Shown: positions 32,792 through 40,394, counted from the first letter of the stretch. The stretch: 55,994 nucleotides of DNA from Actinomycetota bacterium (GCA_005772765.1 SXIR01000061.1:1-55994), one strand, 5' to 3'. The notes: generated by a model not told the origin, from the sequence alone. Made by a program: numbers and translations.

Positions 32792-34942
32792 GTGAGCACG
32801 GATCTGCCTCTCGACGTGTCCGGCCGCCCGATCGCGCTCCGCCCGGTCGATCTCGACACGTTTCTGCGACCCCGTTCGATTGCCGTGGTGGGCGCGTCCG
32901 AGGCGGGCGCGAAGCCGAACTCGCTGATGACGGCTCGCTTGCACGCGTTCGCGAGCGAGCACGGGGCACGGTTTCATCCGGTGACGCCGTCGCACTCGTC
33001 GGTCTTCGGCGTGGCGACGGTTGCGCGTCTGGCCGATGTCGACGATTCGATCGATCTCGCGGTGTTGCTCACAGGCGCCGACCGGGTCGTCGACCATTAT
33101 GCCGAGGCGTGCGCGGTCGGGGCGCGCTTCGCGGTGGTGTTCGCGTCGGGCTTCGCCGAGACGGGCGCGCGGGGCGCAGAACTCGAGCGGCGATTGCGCG
33201 AGTTGGTGGCCGAAGGGCCGACGCGTTTGTTGGGCCCGAACACGAACCTCAATGCGTTCAGCGAGTTCCGCAATGATCTGGTCGGTCCGGCCATCGCGCT
33301 CATCACGCAGAGCGGCCACCAGGGGCGGCCGGTGTTCCAGGCCCAAGAACTCGGCGTGCGGTTGTCGCACTGGGCCCCGACCGGCAACGAAGTCGATCTC
33401 GAGTTCGCTGACTTCGCGGCGTACTTCGCCGATCACGACGACGTCGGCGTCATCGCGGCTTACATCGAGGGCTTCAAGGATGGGCGAACGTTGCTGCTCG
33501 CTGCCGATCACGCGGCGCGCCGACACACTCCGATCGTTGTGGTGAAGGTCGGGCGCACCGAGACCGGTGCGTCGATGGCAATGAGCCATACGGGGCATCT
33601 CACGGGCCACGATCCGGTGATCGACGCGGCGTTTGATCAGTTCGGGGTGATTCGAGTCGATGGTCTCGACGAACTCCTCGACGTGAGCGCGACCCTGGCT
33701 CGGACTGGTCGGCCGGCGCGTCCCGAGCCAGGTTTTTGCATCTATTCGATTTCGGGTGGCACCGGCGCGCACCTGGCCGATCTCGCTGCCGCGGCTGGGC
33801 TTCGGATCCCGACGCTGTCGGAGGCGACGCAACGAGCGCTCCACGACGGCTTGATCCCGGAGTATCTCCGGGTCTCGAACCCAGTCGACTGTGGCGGACC
33901 GCCCGTGATGGACGATCGCGGCCGGCGCATTCTCGATGTGTTGCTCGCCGCGCCCGAGATCGACGCGATGTTGGTACCCATCACGGGCGCGCTCGACGCG
34001 ATGAGCGAACCGATGACACGCGACCTCGTTGCCGCCGCCGCTGCGTCGACGAAACCGGTCTTCGTGGTGTGGGGTTCGCCGGTCGGCACGGAACGTGCGT
34101 ACCGGGAGACGTTGCTGGGTTCGACGCTGCCGGTGTTTCGCACGTTCCAGAACTGCGTGCGCGCCGCTCGCGCCTGGCAGGACTGGTGGCGTTTCGCAGA
34201 TGAGCATCGATCGCCGTTCGTCGCGGACTCCCCTGCCTCTCCCGCGGCGGCTTCGGTCCGCGCGCACTTGGAAACGATCCCTGCCGGCCCCACGCTGCGC
34301 GAGACGGATGCGAAGGCGATCGTGCGCTCGTACGGCATTGCGACGACCCGCGATCGTTCGTGCCGCACCGCGGCCGAATCGGTTGCTGCCGCAACCGAGC
34401 TCGGATTTCCGGTCGTGATGAAGATCGACTCTCCCGACATCGCCCACAAGTCCGACCTCGGGCTCGTCGAGGTCGGCGTCGCGACGTCGAGCGCGGTGCG
34501 TCGCATCCATCGAGCGCTCCTCGATCGGGCTCGTGCGTCAGCGCCTCACGCGCGCGTCGACGGCGTGTTGGTCTGCGAGCAGGTCGACGACGGTGTCGAG
34601 ATGTTGGTTGGCGTGAGCACCGACGAGCTGTTCGGTCCGGTGGTGAGCGTCGGGTTCGGCGGGGTATTCGTCGAAGTGCTCGCCGATGTCGCAATTGGCG
34701 TTCCCCCGTTCGACGAGCGACACGCTCGGCGCATGTGTTCGTCGCTGCGAGGGGCGGCGTTGCTGCGCGGTGTGCGCGGCGCACCGCCGGTCGATGAGAA
34801 TGCGCTCGTCGACGTCATCATGAAGGCCCAGCGACTTGCTCTCGAACTCGGCGACGAGTTCACCGAGATCGACATCAATCCATTGATCGTGCGCCGCCTC
34901 GGAGCGGTTGCACTCGACGCACTCGTCGTGAGGAGAACATGA
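32792..34942 (+). CDS. NDP-forming acyl-CoA ligase (acetyl-CoA synthetase type, fused alpha-beta)
   Basis: The 716-aa protein fuses the CoA-binding/ligase alpha part (FLRPRSIAVVGASEAGAKPN, LLGPNTNLNAF, AMSHTGHLTGHDPVIDAAFDQFGVIRVDGLDELLD) to a C-terminal ATP-grasp beta part from about residue 500 (TDAKAIVRSYGI, GFPVVMKIDSPDIAHKSDLGLV, VGFGGVFVEVLADVAIGVPPFD, EFTEIDINPLIV). The reaction is acid plus CoA plus ATP to acyl-CoA plus ADP and Pi, through phosphohistidine. The gene is fused to its downstream crotonase by an ATGA overlap and followed by a thiolase and a DUF35 gene, suggesting one acyl-CoA pathway. Start GTG 32792 (or the adjacent GTG 32789). Confidence 0.87.
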   Translation: MSTDLPLDVSGRPIALRPVDLDTFLRPRSIAVVGASEAGAKPNSLMTARLHAFASEHGARFHPVTPSHSSVFGVATVARLADVDDSIDLAVLLTGADRVVDHYAEACAVGARFAVVFASGFAETGARGAELERRLRELVAEGPTRLLGPNTNLNAFSEFRNDLVGPAIALITQSGHQGRPVFQAQELGVRLSHWAPTGNEVDLEFADFAAYFADHDDVGVIAAYIEGFKDGRTLLLAADHAARRHTPIVVVKVGRTETGASMAMSHTGHLTGHDPVIDAAFDQFGVIRVDGLDELLDVSATLARTGRPARPEPGFCIYSISGGTGAHLADLAAAAGLRIPTLSEATQRALHDGLIPEYLRVSNPVDCGGPPVMDDRGRRILDVLLAAPEIDAMLVPITGALDAMSEPMTRDLVAAAAASTKPVFVVWGSPVGTERAYRETLLGSTLPVFRTFQNCVRAARAWQDWWRFADEHRSPFVADSPASPAAASVRAHLETIPAGPTLRETDAKAIVRSYGIATTRDRSCRTAAESVAAATELGFPVVMKIDSPDIAHKSDLGLVEVGVATSSAVRRIHRALLDRARASAPHARVDGVLVCEQVDDGVEMLVGVSTDELFGPVVSVGFGGVFVEVLADVAIGVPPFDERHARRMCSSLRGAALLRGVRGAPPVDENALVDVIMKAQRLALELGDEFTEIDINPLIVRRLGAVALDALVVRRT

Positions 34943-35784
34943 GCGACACCGAGAACGACTTCGCCGCCCGGGCGCTGACCGAGTTGCCGACTCGCTTGGA
35001 CAACGGCGTGTTGTGGGTCACGATCAATCGAGCCGAATCCGGCAATGCGATCCCCTTCTACGTCCGCGACCGCCTGATCGAGGTGTTCCGGGATGCCCAT
35101 GTCGATGTTGCGGTTCGTTGTGTCGTGTTGACCGCAGCGGGCGAGCGGCATTTCTGCACTGGAGCCGACCTGAGCGTTCGGCCACCGATGCCACCGCGAA
35201 CCGAAGGGATGCCCGAACGTGTGGTCGGCACGGGCATCGACATGATGCGGCGCGGTTTCCAGACGTTGATGCAAGCAATGCTCGACTGCGAGAAACCGGT
35301 GATCGTCGCGCTGAACGGCACCGCCGCTGGCGGAGGATCGATGTTCACGCTCGCGGCCGACCTCGTGATCGCAGCCGAACACGCCAAGCTGATCCAGGTG
35401 TTCGTTCGCCGTGGCCTCGTCCCCGATGGAGGTGTCGCCTACTTGCTGCCGCGCATCGTGGGGATGCACAAGGCCAAGGAGCTGATCTTCTTCGGTGACG
35501 ACGTGCCGGCCGAGGAGATGCTGCGGCTCGGGATCGCCAACAAGGTGGTCCCGATGGCCGAGCTCGAATCTGCGACGCGCGCGTGGGCCGAGCGGCTGGC
35601 GCAGGGACCGACGAAGGCGATTGGTTGGAGCAAGAAGCTCTTGCACGACGCGTCGGAGCTGAGCCGGCGCGACCTGCTCGAAGAAGAGGCGATGCTCGTC
35701 GAGTTGAACACGAACACCCACGACGGCATGGAAGGCGTGAACAGCTTCCGGGAGAAGCGCCCGGTCGAGTTCACCGGGTGGTAG
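34939..35784 (+). CDS. Enoyl-CoA hydratase/isomerase family protein
   Basis: The 281-aa crotonase-fold protein has the oxyanion-hole segments VLTAAGERHFCTGADLS and VIVALNGTAAGGGSMFTLAADLVIAAEHAKL, followed by FVRRGLVPDGGVAYLLPRIVG. The glutamate used for hydration in classical crotonases is not obvious at SMFTLAADL, where a hydrophobic or polar residue stands, whereas the second acidic position is Asp in PDGG. An isomerase, hydrolase or dehydratase-like chemistry is therefore possible. Its ATG overlaps the ligase TGA. The thiolase follows after 64 bp. Confidence 0.85.
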   Translation: MSDTENDFAARALTELPTRLDNGVLWVTINRAESGNAIPFYVRDRLIEVFRDAHVDVAVRCVVLTAAGERHFCTGADLSVRPPMPPRTEGMPERVVGTGIDMMRRGFQTLMQAMLDCEKPVIVALNGTAAGGGSMFTLAADLVIAAEHAKLIQVFVRRGLVPDGGVAYLLPRIVGMHKAKELIFFGDDVPAEEMLRLGIANKVVPMAELESATRAWAERLAQGPTKAIGWSKKLLHDASELSRRDLLEEEAMLVELNTNTHDGMEGVNSFREKRPVEFTGW

Positions 35785-35848
35785 TGCAGGTGAACACGGC
35801 GACCGACGGACGCAGCGTCGCAGCGAGCCTGGCCGGAGCAGCGAACTT

Positions 35849-37003
35849 GTGAGCGCGACCAGCAACACAGCCATCGTCGGGATTGGTCAGACGGAGTTCG
35901 GGAAGGGGTTGGCGGCTTCGGAGTTGTCGTTGGCGTGTCAGGCGATTGCGTTGGCGCTCGAGGATGCGGGGATCGCTCCAGGCGAGGTCGATGGGCTGGC
36001 GAGTTTCACGCTCGAGCCGTTTCGTGAGGTCGAGGTCGCGCGTTCGGTGGGCCTTGGCGACATCACGTTTTTCAGTCAGGTCGGGTACGGCGGCGGTGCT
36101 GCGTGCGGCGTCGTGGGCCAGGCTGCGCTTGCGGTCGCGACGGGTCAGTGCAATGTCGCGGTCGCGTGGCGCGCTCGGAAGCGTTCGTCGGCGGCGAGCC
36201 GTCCGTGGGCGCAGGTGAATTCTCGGATCTCCGACAACGGTCAGTGGAGCCGCGTGTTCGGGTTGTTGCGCCCGGTGGACGAGATCGCGATGTTGACGCG
36301 GCGCTACATGTATGAGTACGGCGCGACTCGCGATCACCTTGCGAACGTCGCGATTGCGGCGCGCAAGCACGCGAACCGCAATCCGAACGCGATGATGTAC
36401 GACAAGCCGTTGTCGCGTGAGCAGTACATGGACGCACGTTGGATCAGTGAGCCGTTGTGTTTGTTCGACAACTGTTTGGAGACCGACGGCGGGCTTGCGG
36501 TCGTGATCACGAGCGTGGATCGCGCGCGTGATCTTGCGCAGCGGCCGGCCGTGGTGCACTCGTTCGCGCAGGGTCTGCCCCGTCAGCACCAGACGATGAC
36601 GAATTTCTTCACGGCGGATCCGTTGCGGGGTCCCGCGTGGGCGACGGCCGACAAGTTGTGGGCGAACGCCGATGTTGGTCCGGCTGACGTGAAGGTCGCG
36701 CAACTCTACGACGCGTTCAGCCCGCTGATCATCTTGTCGTTGGAGGGTTATGGGTTCTGCGCTCGCGGCGAAGGGGGTCCGTTCACCGACGACGGTGCGA
36801 TCGAGTTGGGTGGTCGCTTGCCGGTGAACACGGCCGGCGCGGGAATGAGCGAGGCATACGTGCACGGGTTCAATTTGGTGCTGGAGGGTGTACGCCAGAT
36901 TCGCGGAACGAGCACCGCACAGGTTGTCGGCGCGGATGTGAGTTTGGTGACGAGCGGTGAAGGCGTGCCGACGAGCGCGCTGGTACTGACCGAGGATCGG
37001 TGA
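35849..37003 (+). CDS. Thiolase-like acetyl-CoA acetyltransferase / lipid-transfer protein
   Basis: The 384-aa SCP-X-type thiolase starts NTAIVGIGQTEFGKGLAASELSLACQAI and has EVDGLASFTLEP, VGYGGGAACGVVGQAALAVATGQCNVAVAWRARKR, ADVKVAQLYDAFSPLIILSLEGYGFCARGEGG and LPVNTAGAGMSEAYVHGFNLVLEGVRQIRG. The Cys near GGGAAC occupies the position of a thiolase nucleophile region but could be non-catalytic. It is followed 4 bp later by a DUF35 protein, the usual obligate partner of such thiolases. The start is GTG 35849. Likely role: CoA-dependent cleavage of a beta-ketoacyl or aldol substrate made by the upstream ligase and crotonase. Confidence 0.85.
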   Translation: MSATSNTAIVGIGQTEFGKGLAASELSLACQAIALALEDAGIAPGEVDGLASFTLEPFREVEVARSVGLGDITFFSQVGYGGGAACGVVGQAALAVATGQCNVAVAWRARKRSSAASRPWAQVNSRISDNGQWSRVFGLLRPVDEIAMLTRRYMYEYGATRDHLANVAIAARKHANRNPNAMMYDKPLSREQYMDARWISEPLCLFDNCLETDGGLAVVITSVDRARDLAQRPAVVHSFAQGLPRQHQTMTNFFTADPLRGPAWATADKLWANADVGPADVKVAQLYDAFSPLIILSLEGYGFCARGEGGPFTDDGAIELGGRLPVNTAGAGMSEAYVHGFNLVLEGVRQIRGTSTAQVVGADVSLVTSGEGVPTSALVLTEDR

Positions 37004-37007
37004 CACC

Positions 37008-37445
37008 GTGAGCGAATCTGCGTTCTTGTTGCCCGACCTCGACGACAACGAGGCGCTGGCGTTCTGGGAGGGCTGCGCGGCGGGAGAGCTGCGGGTCCAG
37101 AGGTGCGTGCGGTGCGAGTGGGTTGCTCATCCGCCGCGTCCGATGTGTCCGCAGTGTCAGTCGACGGCGCGCGAATGGATTGCGACGAGCGGGCGCGGCA
37201 CGATTTGGAGTTACGTCGTTGCGCACCCGCCGCTGTTGGCTGCCTATTCGGCGTTGGCTCCCTACAACGTGATCGTCGTGGAACTCGACGATCCACCCGC
37301 GGTGCGATTCGTCGGCAACCTCGTCACGTCCGCGGACGGCGAGATCAACGAGATCGATCCGCATTCGATCGCGATCGGCGAACCGGTACGGGTGGCGTTC
37401 GCGTCGATCGGCGGTGTCGCGCTCCCGCGCTGGGTACGCGCCTGA
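37008..37445 (+). CDS. DUF35 zinc-ribbon OB-fold protein, thiolase partner
   Basis: The 145-aa protein has the rubredoxin-like zinc ribbon LRVQRCVRCEWVAHPPRPMCPQCQS (two CxxC pairs at about residues 33 and 49) followed by an OB fold: GRGTIWSYVVAHPPLLAAYSALAPYNVIVVELDDPPAVRFVGNLV. Proteins of this type form complexes with Ltp thiolases and complete their acyl-CoA binding. It is the last gene of the ligase-crotonase-thiolase set, and its stop is 3 bp from the convergent ybaK stop. Unlike the OB-fold proteins at 14194 and 55363, it retains all four cysteines. Confidence 0.87.
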   Translation: MSESAFLLPDLDDNEALAFWEGCAAGELRVQRCVRCEWVAHPPRPMCPQCQSTAREWIATSGRGTIWSYVVAHPPLLAAYSALAPYNVIVVELDDPPAVRFVGNLVTSADGEINEIDPHSIAIGEPVRVAFASIGGVALPRWVRA

Positions 37446-37448
37446 AGC

Positions 37449-37925
37449 TCAGCGAGCGATGCGCGAGAAGGTCGCATTGCAGGCGCGGGCGAGATCGTCG
37501 GGCGCGAGTTCGATCTCGAGACCGCGTCGTCCGGCGCTGCAGAACATGGTGGCCAGGCCGCGAGCCGACTCGTCGATGAAGGTTGGAAGCCGGCGGGTTT
37601 GTCCCACCGGGCTGATTCCGCCGACGACATATCCGGTTGCTCGTTCGGCGATCGACGGGTCGGCCAGGGCAAGGGATTTCATGCCGGCCGCGGTCGCGAG
37701 CGCCTTCAGGTCGAGTCGAGCGTTGACGGGCACGACGGCGACCACGAGGCTCCGATCGACCCCAGCGACAAGGGTTTTGAAGGTCGCGGCCGGATCGAGT
37801 CCGAGCGCGGCGACGGCTTCGGCGCCATAGGCGTCGGCGCGGGGATCGTGCGTGTAGGCGTGTACGCGGAACTCGATGGCGAGCTGGGTCAATCGCTGCG
37901 TTGCTCGCGTCGCCGTGGCGGCCAT
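37449..37925 (-). CDS. ybaK: Cys-tRNA(Pro)/Cys-tRNA(Cys) deacylase YbaK/EbsC
   Basis: The 158-aa protein matches the YbaK/ProX editing family: VHAYTHDPRADAYGAEAVAALGLDPAATFKTLV with the conserved Lys50, VVAVVPVNARLDLKALA, GYVVGGISPVGQTRRLPTFIDES and GRRGLEIELAPDDL. It hydrolyses misacylated Cys-tRNA(Pro) in the cytoplasm as a trans-editing factor. The ATG lies 26 bp downstream of the 6C-like RNA on the same strand. The gene is convergent with the DUF35 gene. Confidence 0.92.
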   Translation of the reverse strand: MAATATRATQRLTQLAIEFRVHAYTHDPRADAYGAEAVAALGLDPAATFKTLVAGVDRSLVVAVVPVNARLDLKALATAAGMKSLALADPSIAERATGYVVGGISPVGQTRRLPTFIDESARGLATMFCSAGRRGLEIELAPDDLARACNATFSRIAR

Positions 37926-37951
37926 CGGCGGGAACGTAGCGGGACGCGACG

Positions 37952-38065
37952 CGGCCCCGGCGGGGGGATTGCCGGGGCCGACTTGGCTCTTTCGATTTTC
38001 CGGCCGACAAGGGGGGTTGTTCGGCCGGTCGCGGCCTGCGACGCCTTCGGGGGGACCGGGCGTCG
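37952..38065 (-). ncRNA. 6C-type small RNA candidate with three C6-loop hairpins
   Basis: Read on the minus strand there are three successive hairpins, each with a run of six cytosines in the loop. H1 is CGACGCC-cggtccccccgaa-GGCGTCG (38065-38039). H2 is CCGGCCGA-acaaccccccttg-TCGGCCGG (38028-38000); an inner CAA/TTG pairing leaves exactly CCCCCC unpaired. H3 is CGGCCCCGGC-aatcccccc-GCCGGGGCCG (37980-37952). The actinobacterial 6C RNA motif is defined by two hairpins with at least six loop cytosines; this locus has a third. It lies between a 44-codon ORF and ybaK. No U-tract follows H3. The transcript ends are unknown, so the coordinates span only the hairpins. Confidence 0.7.
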
Positions 38066-38084
38066 GGCCTGCGAGGTGGTGCCG

Positions 38085-38219
38085 TCAGGCCGCCTTGGCG
38101 GTCGCGGTGACGGCGTTGCGCTTGGCGGCTGCGAGCGTCGGGGTATGACGTTCGATGCGCAGTTCGGTCAGGCGCTGTTCCCAGGCGAGTTGCTTGGCAA
38201 GCCAGCTGAGTGCGTTCAT
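38085..38219 (-). CDS. 44-aa protein with a near-perfect Shine-Dalgarno
   Basis: Family not recognised. ATG 38219 is preceded by AAAGGAGG (38235-38228) at 8-bp spacing, the strongest ribosome binding site I see in the window. The product MNALSWLAKQLAWEQRLTEL... is helical and amphipathic at its N-terminus, then basic and Ala/Lys-rich. The ORF-track version (83 aa) begins inside the promoter region and is rejected. It is probably transcribed from the promoter at 38285-38312 and lies 20 bp upstream of the three C6-loop hairpins, so it may share a transcript with them. It is divergent from the MerR gene. Confidence 0.6.
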   Translation of the reverse strand: MNALSWLAKQLAWEQRLTELRIERHTPTLAAAKRNAVTATAKAA

Positions 38220-38271
38220 CCTGCGCACCTCCTTTGTGATCCTCTGGGAACGCTGATGCGGTCCGTATGTG

Positions 38272-38350
38272 TTGACTTTGACAGTAAATACTCTCAAGGT
38301 GTTGACTGTCAAGTCATTCACCCCCATAGTCGACACTCATAGAGTGTGAC
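38272..38350. promoter_or_regulatory. Divergent promoter/operator region of the 44-aa ORF and MerR gene
   Basis: This AT-richer island contains TTGACAGT (38278-38285) and ACTGTCAA (38305-38312), a perfect 8-bp inverted repeat with 19-nt spacing. For the minus strand, TTGACA (38312-38307) and TATTTA (38290-38285) form a near-consensus promoter with a 16-bp spacer inside the repeat. For the plus strand, TTGACT (38302-38307) and CATAGT (38325-38330) are 17 bp apart. ACACTC-ATA-GAGTGT (38333-38347) is a second perfect palindrome close to the predicted MerR-gene start site. MerR autoregulation is likely (inference). Confidence 0.65.
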
Positions 38351-38415
38351 ATCGGGCACCCGGGCCACCCAGCCATCGGTGTCCGTCTCGCGCCCACGCG
38401 CCGAGGGAGACGATC

Positions 38416-39147
38416 GTGACCGAACAACCCAGCGCGCCGACCGTGGCCATGCGCATCGACGAACTGGCCCAGCGGTGTCGCGTCACCGTCGACACGATCC
38501 GGTACTACGCCCGCGAGAAGCTGCTCCCGAGCCCGGTCGCTGCCGGACGCCACAAGATCTACGGCTCCGAGCACATCGAGCGCCTGGAGCGAATCCGCGA
38601 CTTGCAAGAACAGCGTTTCTCCTTGGCGGCGATCCGCGCCATCGTGTGCAGCGACCGACCAGGCATCGACGGCATCTTCGGTGGGCCCGAGCAACAGTTC
38701 TCGATGGCCGATCTCGTCGAGCGATCACACGTCCCAGCCGACTTGGTCGCGTCGCTCGGCGAGGTGGGCCTGCTCCCCGACCCCGCCGAGTTCGGCCGGG
38801 AGACCTACGACGACGCCGACCTGGCCATGTTGCGATCGGTCCGGGAACTGCTCGACATCGGGATGACACCGGCCATCCTCGAAGAACTCGCTCGCATCTA
38901 CGTTCGGAACTTCGCAACGTTGCAGAGCGAAGTGCACGCAATGCTCGCCGGATGGACCCGCTCCGACTGGGACCCGGCCGAGATGAAAGCCGTCCAGGTG
39001 AAGCTCACCGCATCGAGTGAACGCCTGATCCCGGCGGTCGACCGCCTCTTGAACTACGTCCACCAACGCACGGTGCAACGTCTCACGCTCGAAGCGATTC
39101 GCACCGCCGCCGAAACCAATACCGGCGTCGGCGGCATCAAACGCTGA
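38416..39147 (+). CDS. MerR-family regulator with two MerR-like domains
   Basis: The 243-aa protein has a classical N-terminal MerR winged HTH: MRIDELAQRCRVTVDTIRYYAREKLLPSPVAAGRHKIYGSEHIERLERIRDLQEQRFSLAAIRAIV. A second segment at about residues 95-160 has the same pattern: FSMADLVERSHVPADLVASLGEVGLLPDP...YDDADLAMLRSVRELLDIGMTPAILEELA. It is followed by a long helix that could dimerise. No metal-binding cysteine cluster is seen at the C-terminus. The start is GTG 38416 after a GAGGGAGA ribosome site. It is divergent from the 44-aa ORF across a palindrome-rich promoter. Confidence 0.85.
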   Translation: MTEQPSAPTVAMRIDELAQRCRVTVDTIRYYAREKLLPSPVAAGRHKIYGSEHIERLERIRDLQEQRFSLAAIRAIVCSDRPGIDGIFGGPEQQFSMADLVERSHVPADLVASLGEVGLLPDPAEFGRETYDDADLAMLRSVRELLDIGMTPAILEELARIYVRNFATLQSEVHAMLAGWTRSDWDPAEMKAVQVKLTASSERLIPAVDRLLNYVHQRTVQRLTLEAIRTAAETNTGVGGIKR

Positions 39148-39174
39148 CGCTCGACCCCGCGAGAACCGTCGAAC

Positions 39175-40338
39175 TCAACCCAGGTTCCAGATGCGCGCTG
39201 CGTTGCCGCCGGCGATGAGCGCCCGTTCCTCCTCGGTGCAGTTCCCCATCGTGTCTTCGATGACCTTGCGCGAATACGGCCAGTCGTTGCCGTGGTGCGG
39301 GTAGTCGCTCGACCACATGATGTTCGCGACACCGGCACGGTGACGCAACTCGATCCCGCTGCGATCGGTGATGAAGCTCGCCGCGTTGTTGCGATACCAA
39401 TAGAAGCTCGGCGGTTGCGCGATCGGAAGCTGGCCCCATGACCGGTTTCGCCAATAGCGATCGTCGATGCACTCGAGAAAGTGCGGGATCCAACCGACGC
39501 CCGTTTCGATCCAGCAGACCTGCAGTTGCGGGAACCGCTCGAAGACTCCTTGGAACAACATTGCGGTCATCGCCCCGGTCGCCGTGGCGAACACGTGGCT
39601 CATTCCGCCAATCGCCTTCGCTCGAGTGGCTTCACTGCGCATGTCGTAGAGCTGACTGCCGTGCGCAGCCGCCGCGCGGCGCGACGCCATGCGTTGGTTC
39701 CGGCTGATGATGTTGATGTGGATCGACACCGGCAGACCGGCCTCGGCCGCGGCAGCCCAGAACGGATCGTCATCGGGCGACAGCGACTCACCGCCGCTCG
39801 GCCAGTTCGAAATCAACACGCCCTTGGCGCCTCGGGCAGCGGCCGCGTGCAATCCGGCGATCGCAGCGTCGATCCCGATGCTCGGGATCTGCGCGATCCC
39901 GACCAGGCGGGTCGGGTCGGGTGCACAGAACTCGTCGAACAAGAAGTTGTTGTAGGCCTCGACCCCCGCGAGCACGAACTCGGGGTCCTCGTCACCGAGA
40001 AAGTGGCTCAGGGTGCGTTGCGGCGGAAAAAGGATCTCCGCGTGGACACCGTCGATGTCCATGTCCTTCAGGCGTTCGCTGCCGTTGTAACAACCTGCGC
40101 GCGCCTCGTCGTAGGTGACGCCAAACCACCGGAAGTCGTCCCATCCCATCCCGGGAGTCGCCGTAAGACCGATCGGGTCGGGATCGCCGCCGACTGCCGT
40201 GAGCCACGCGTCGCCGCCTTCGGGATCCTTGACGAGTTTGGGCGCCTTCTCCTGCCACGTTGCCGCGAGGTGGTTCGTCCAGATGTCCGGCGGTTCGAGG
40301 ATGTGACAGTCGGCGTCGACGATGCGGTGGTTCGCCAT
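39175..40338 (-). CDS. Amidohydrolase-2 family metal-dependent hydrolase (ACMSD-like)
   Basis: The 387-aa TIM-barrel protein has the metal-binding N-terminus RIVDADCHILEPPDIW (DxH) and EILFPPQRTLSHFLGDED. It also has GVLISNWPSGGESLSPDDDPFWAAAAEAGLPVSIHIN with a metal-ligand His, and IMWSSDYPHHGNDWPYSRK with the terminal catalytic Asp. The PF04909 family catalyses decarboxylation or hydrolysis of aromatic and acyl substrates; many actinobacterial copies lie near CoA-transferases and steroid genes with unknown substrate. Start ATG 40338 (MANHRIVDADCH). It diverges from the CaiB-type gene across the CTGACACGCGTGTCAG palindrome. Confidence 0.86.
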   Translation of the reverse strand: MANHRIVDADCHILEPPDIWTNHLAATWQEKAPKLVKDPEGGDAWLTAVGGDPDPIGLTATPGMGWDDFRWFGVTYDEARAGCYNGSERLKDMDIDGVHAEILFPPQRTLSHFLGDEDPEFVLAGVEAYNNFLFDEFCAPDPTRLVGIAQIPSIGIDAAIAGLHAAAARGAKGVLISNWPSGGESLSPDDDPFWAAAAEAGLPVSIHINIISRNQRMASRRAAAAHGSQLYDMRSEATRAKAIGGMSHVFATATGAMTAMLFQGVFERFPQLQVCWIETGVGWIPHFLECIDDRYWRNRSWGQLPIAQPPSFYWYRNNAASFITDRSGIELRHRAGVANIMWSSDYPHHGNDWPYSRKVIEDTMGNCTEEERALIAGGNAARIWNLG

Positions 40339-40378
40339 GCTGGGACTCCTGGGCACTCGAGCGGCAGTCGTTCGTAGA

Positions 40379-40394
40379 CTGACACGCGTGTCAG
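40379..40394. promoter_or_regulatory. Perfect 16-bp palindrome CTGACACGCGTGTCAG
   Basis: The fully symmetric 16-mer lies 41 bp upstream of the amidohydrolase ATG and covers the GTG (40388) proposed as the CoA-transferase start. A TetR-type repressor site is likely. Its half-sites CTGAC/GTCAG recur at 32764, 43617 and 52648. Confidence 0.7.

Noticed and set aside
37952-38065. Reading the hairpins as a bidirectional terminator for ybaK/DUF35
   Set aside because: They lie upstream of ybaK, not between convergent stops, and have no T-run; identical C6 loops in all three favour a functional RNA.
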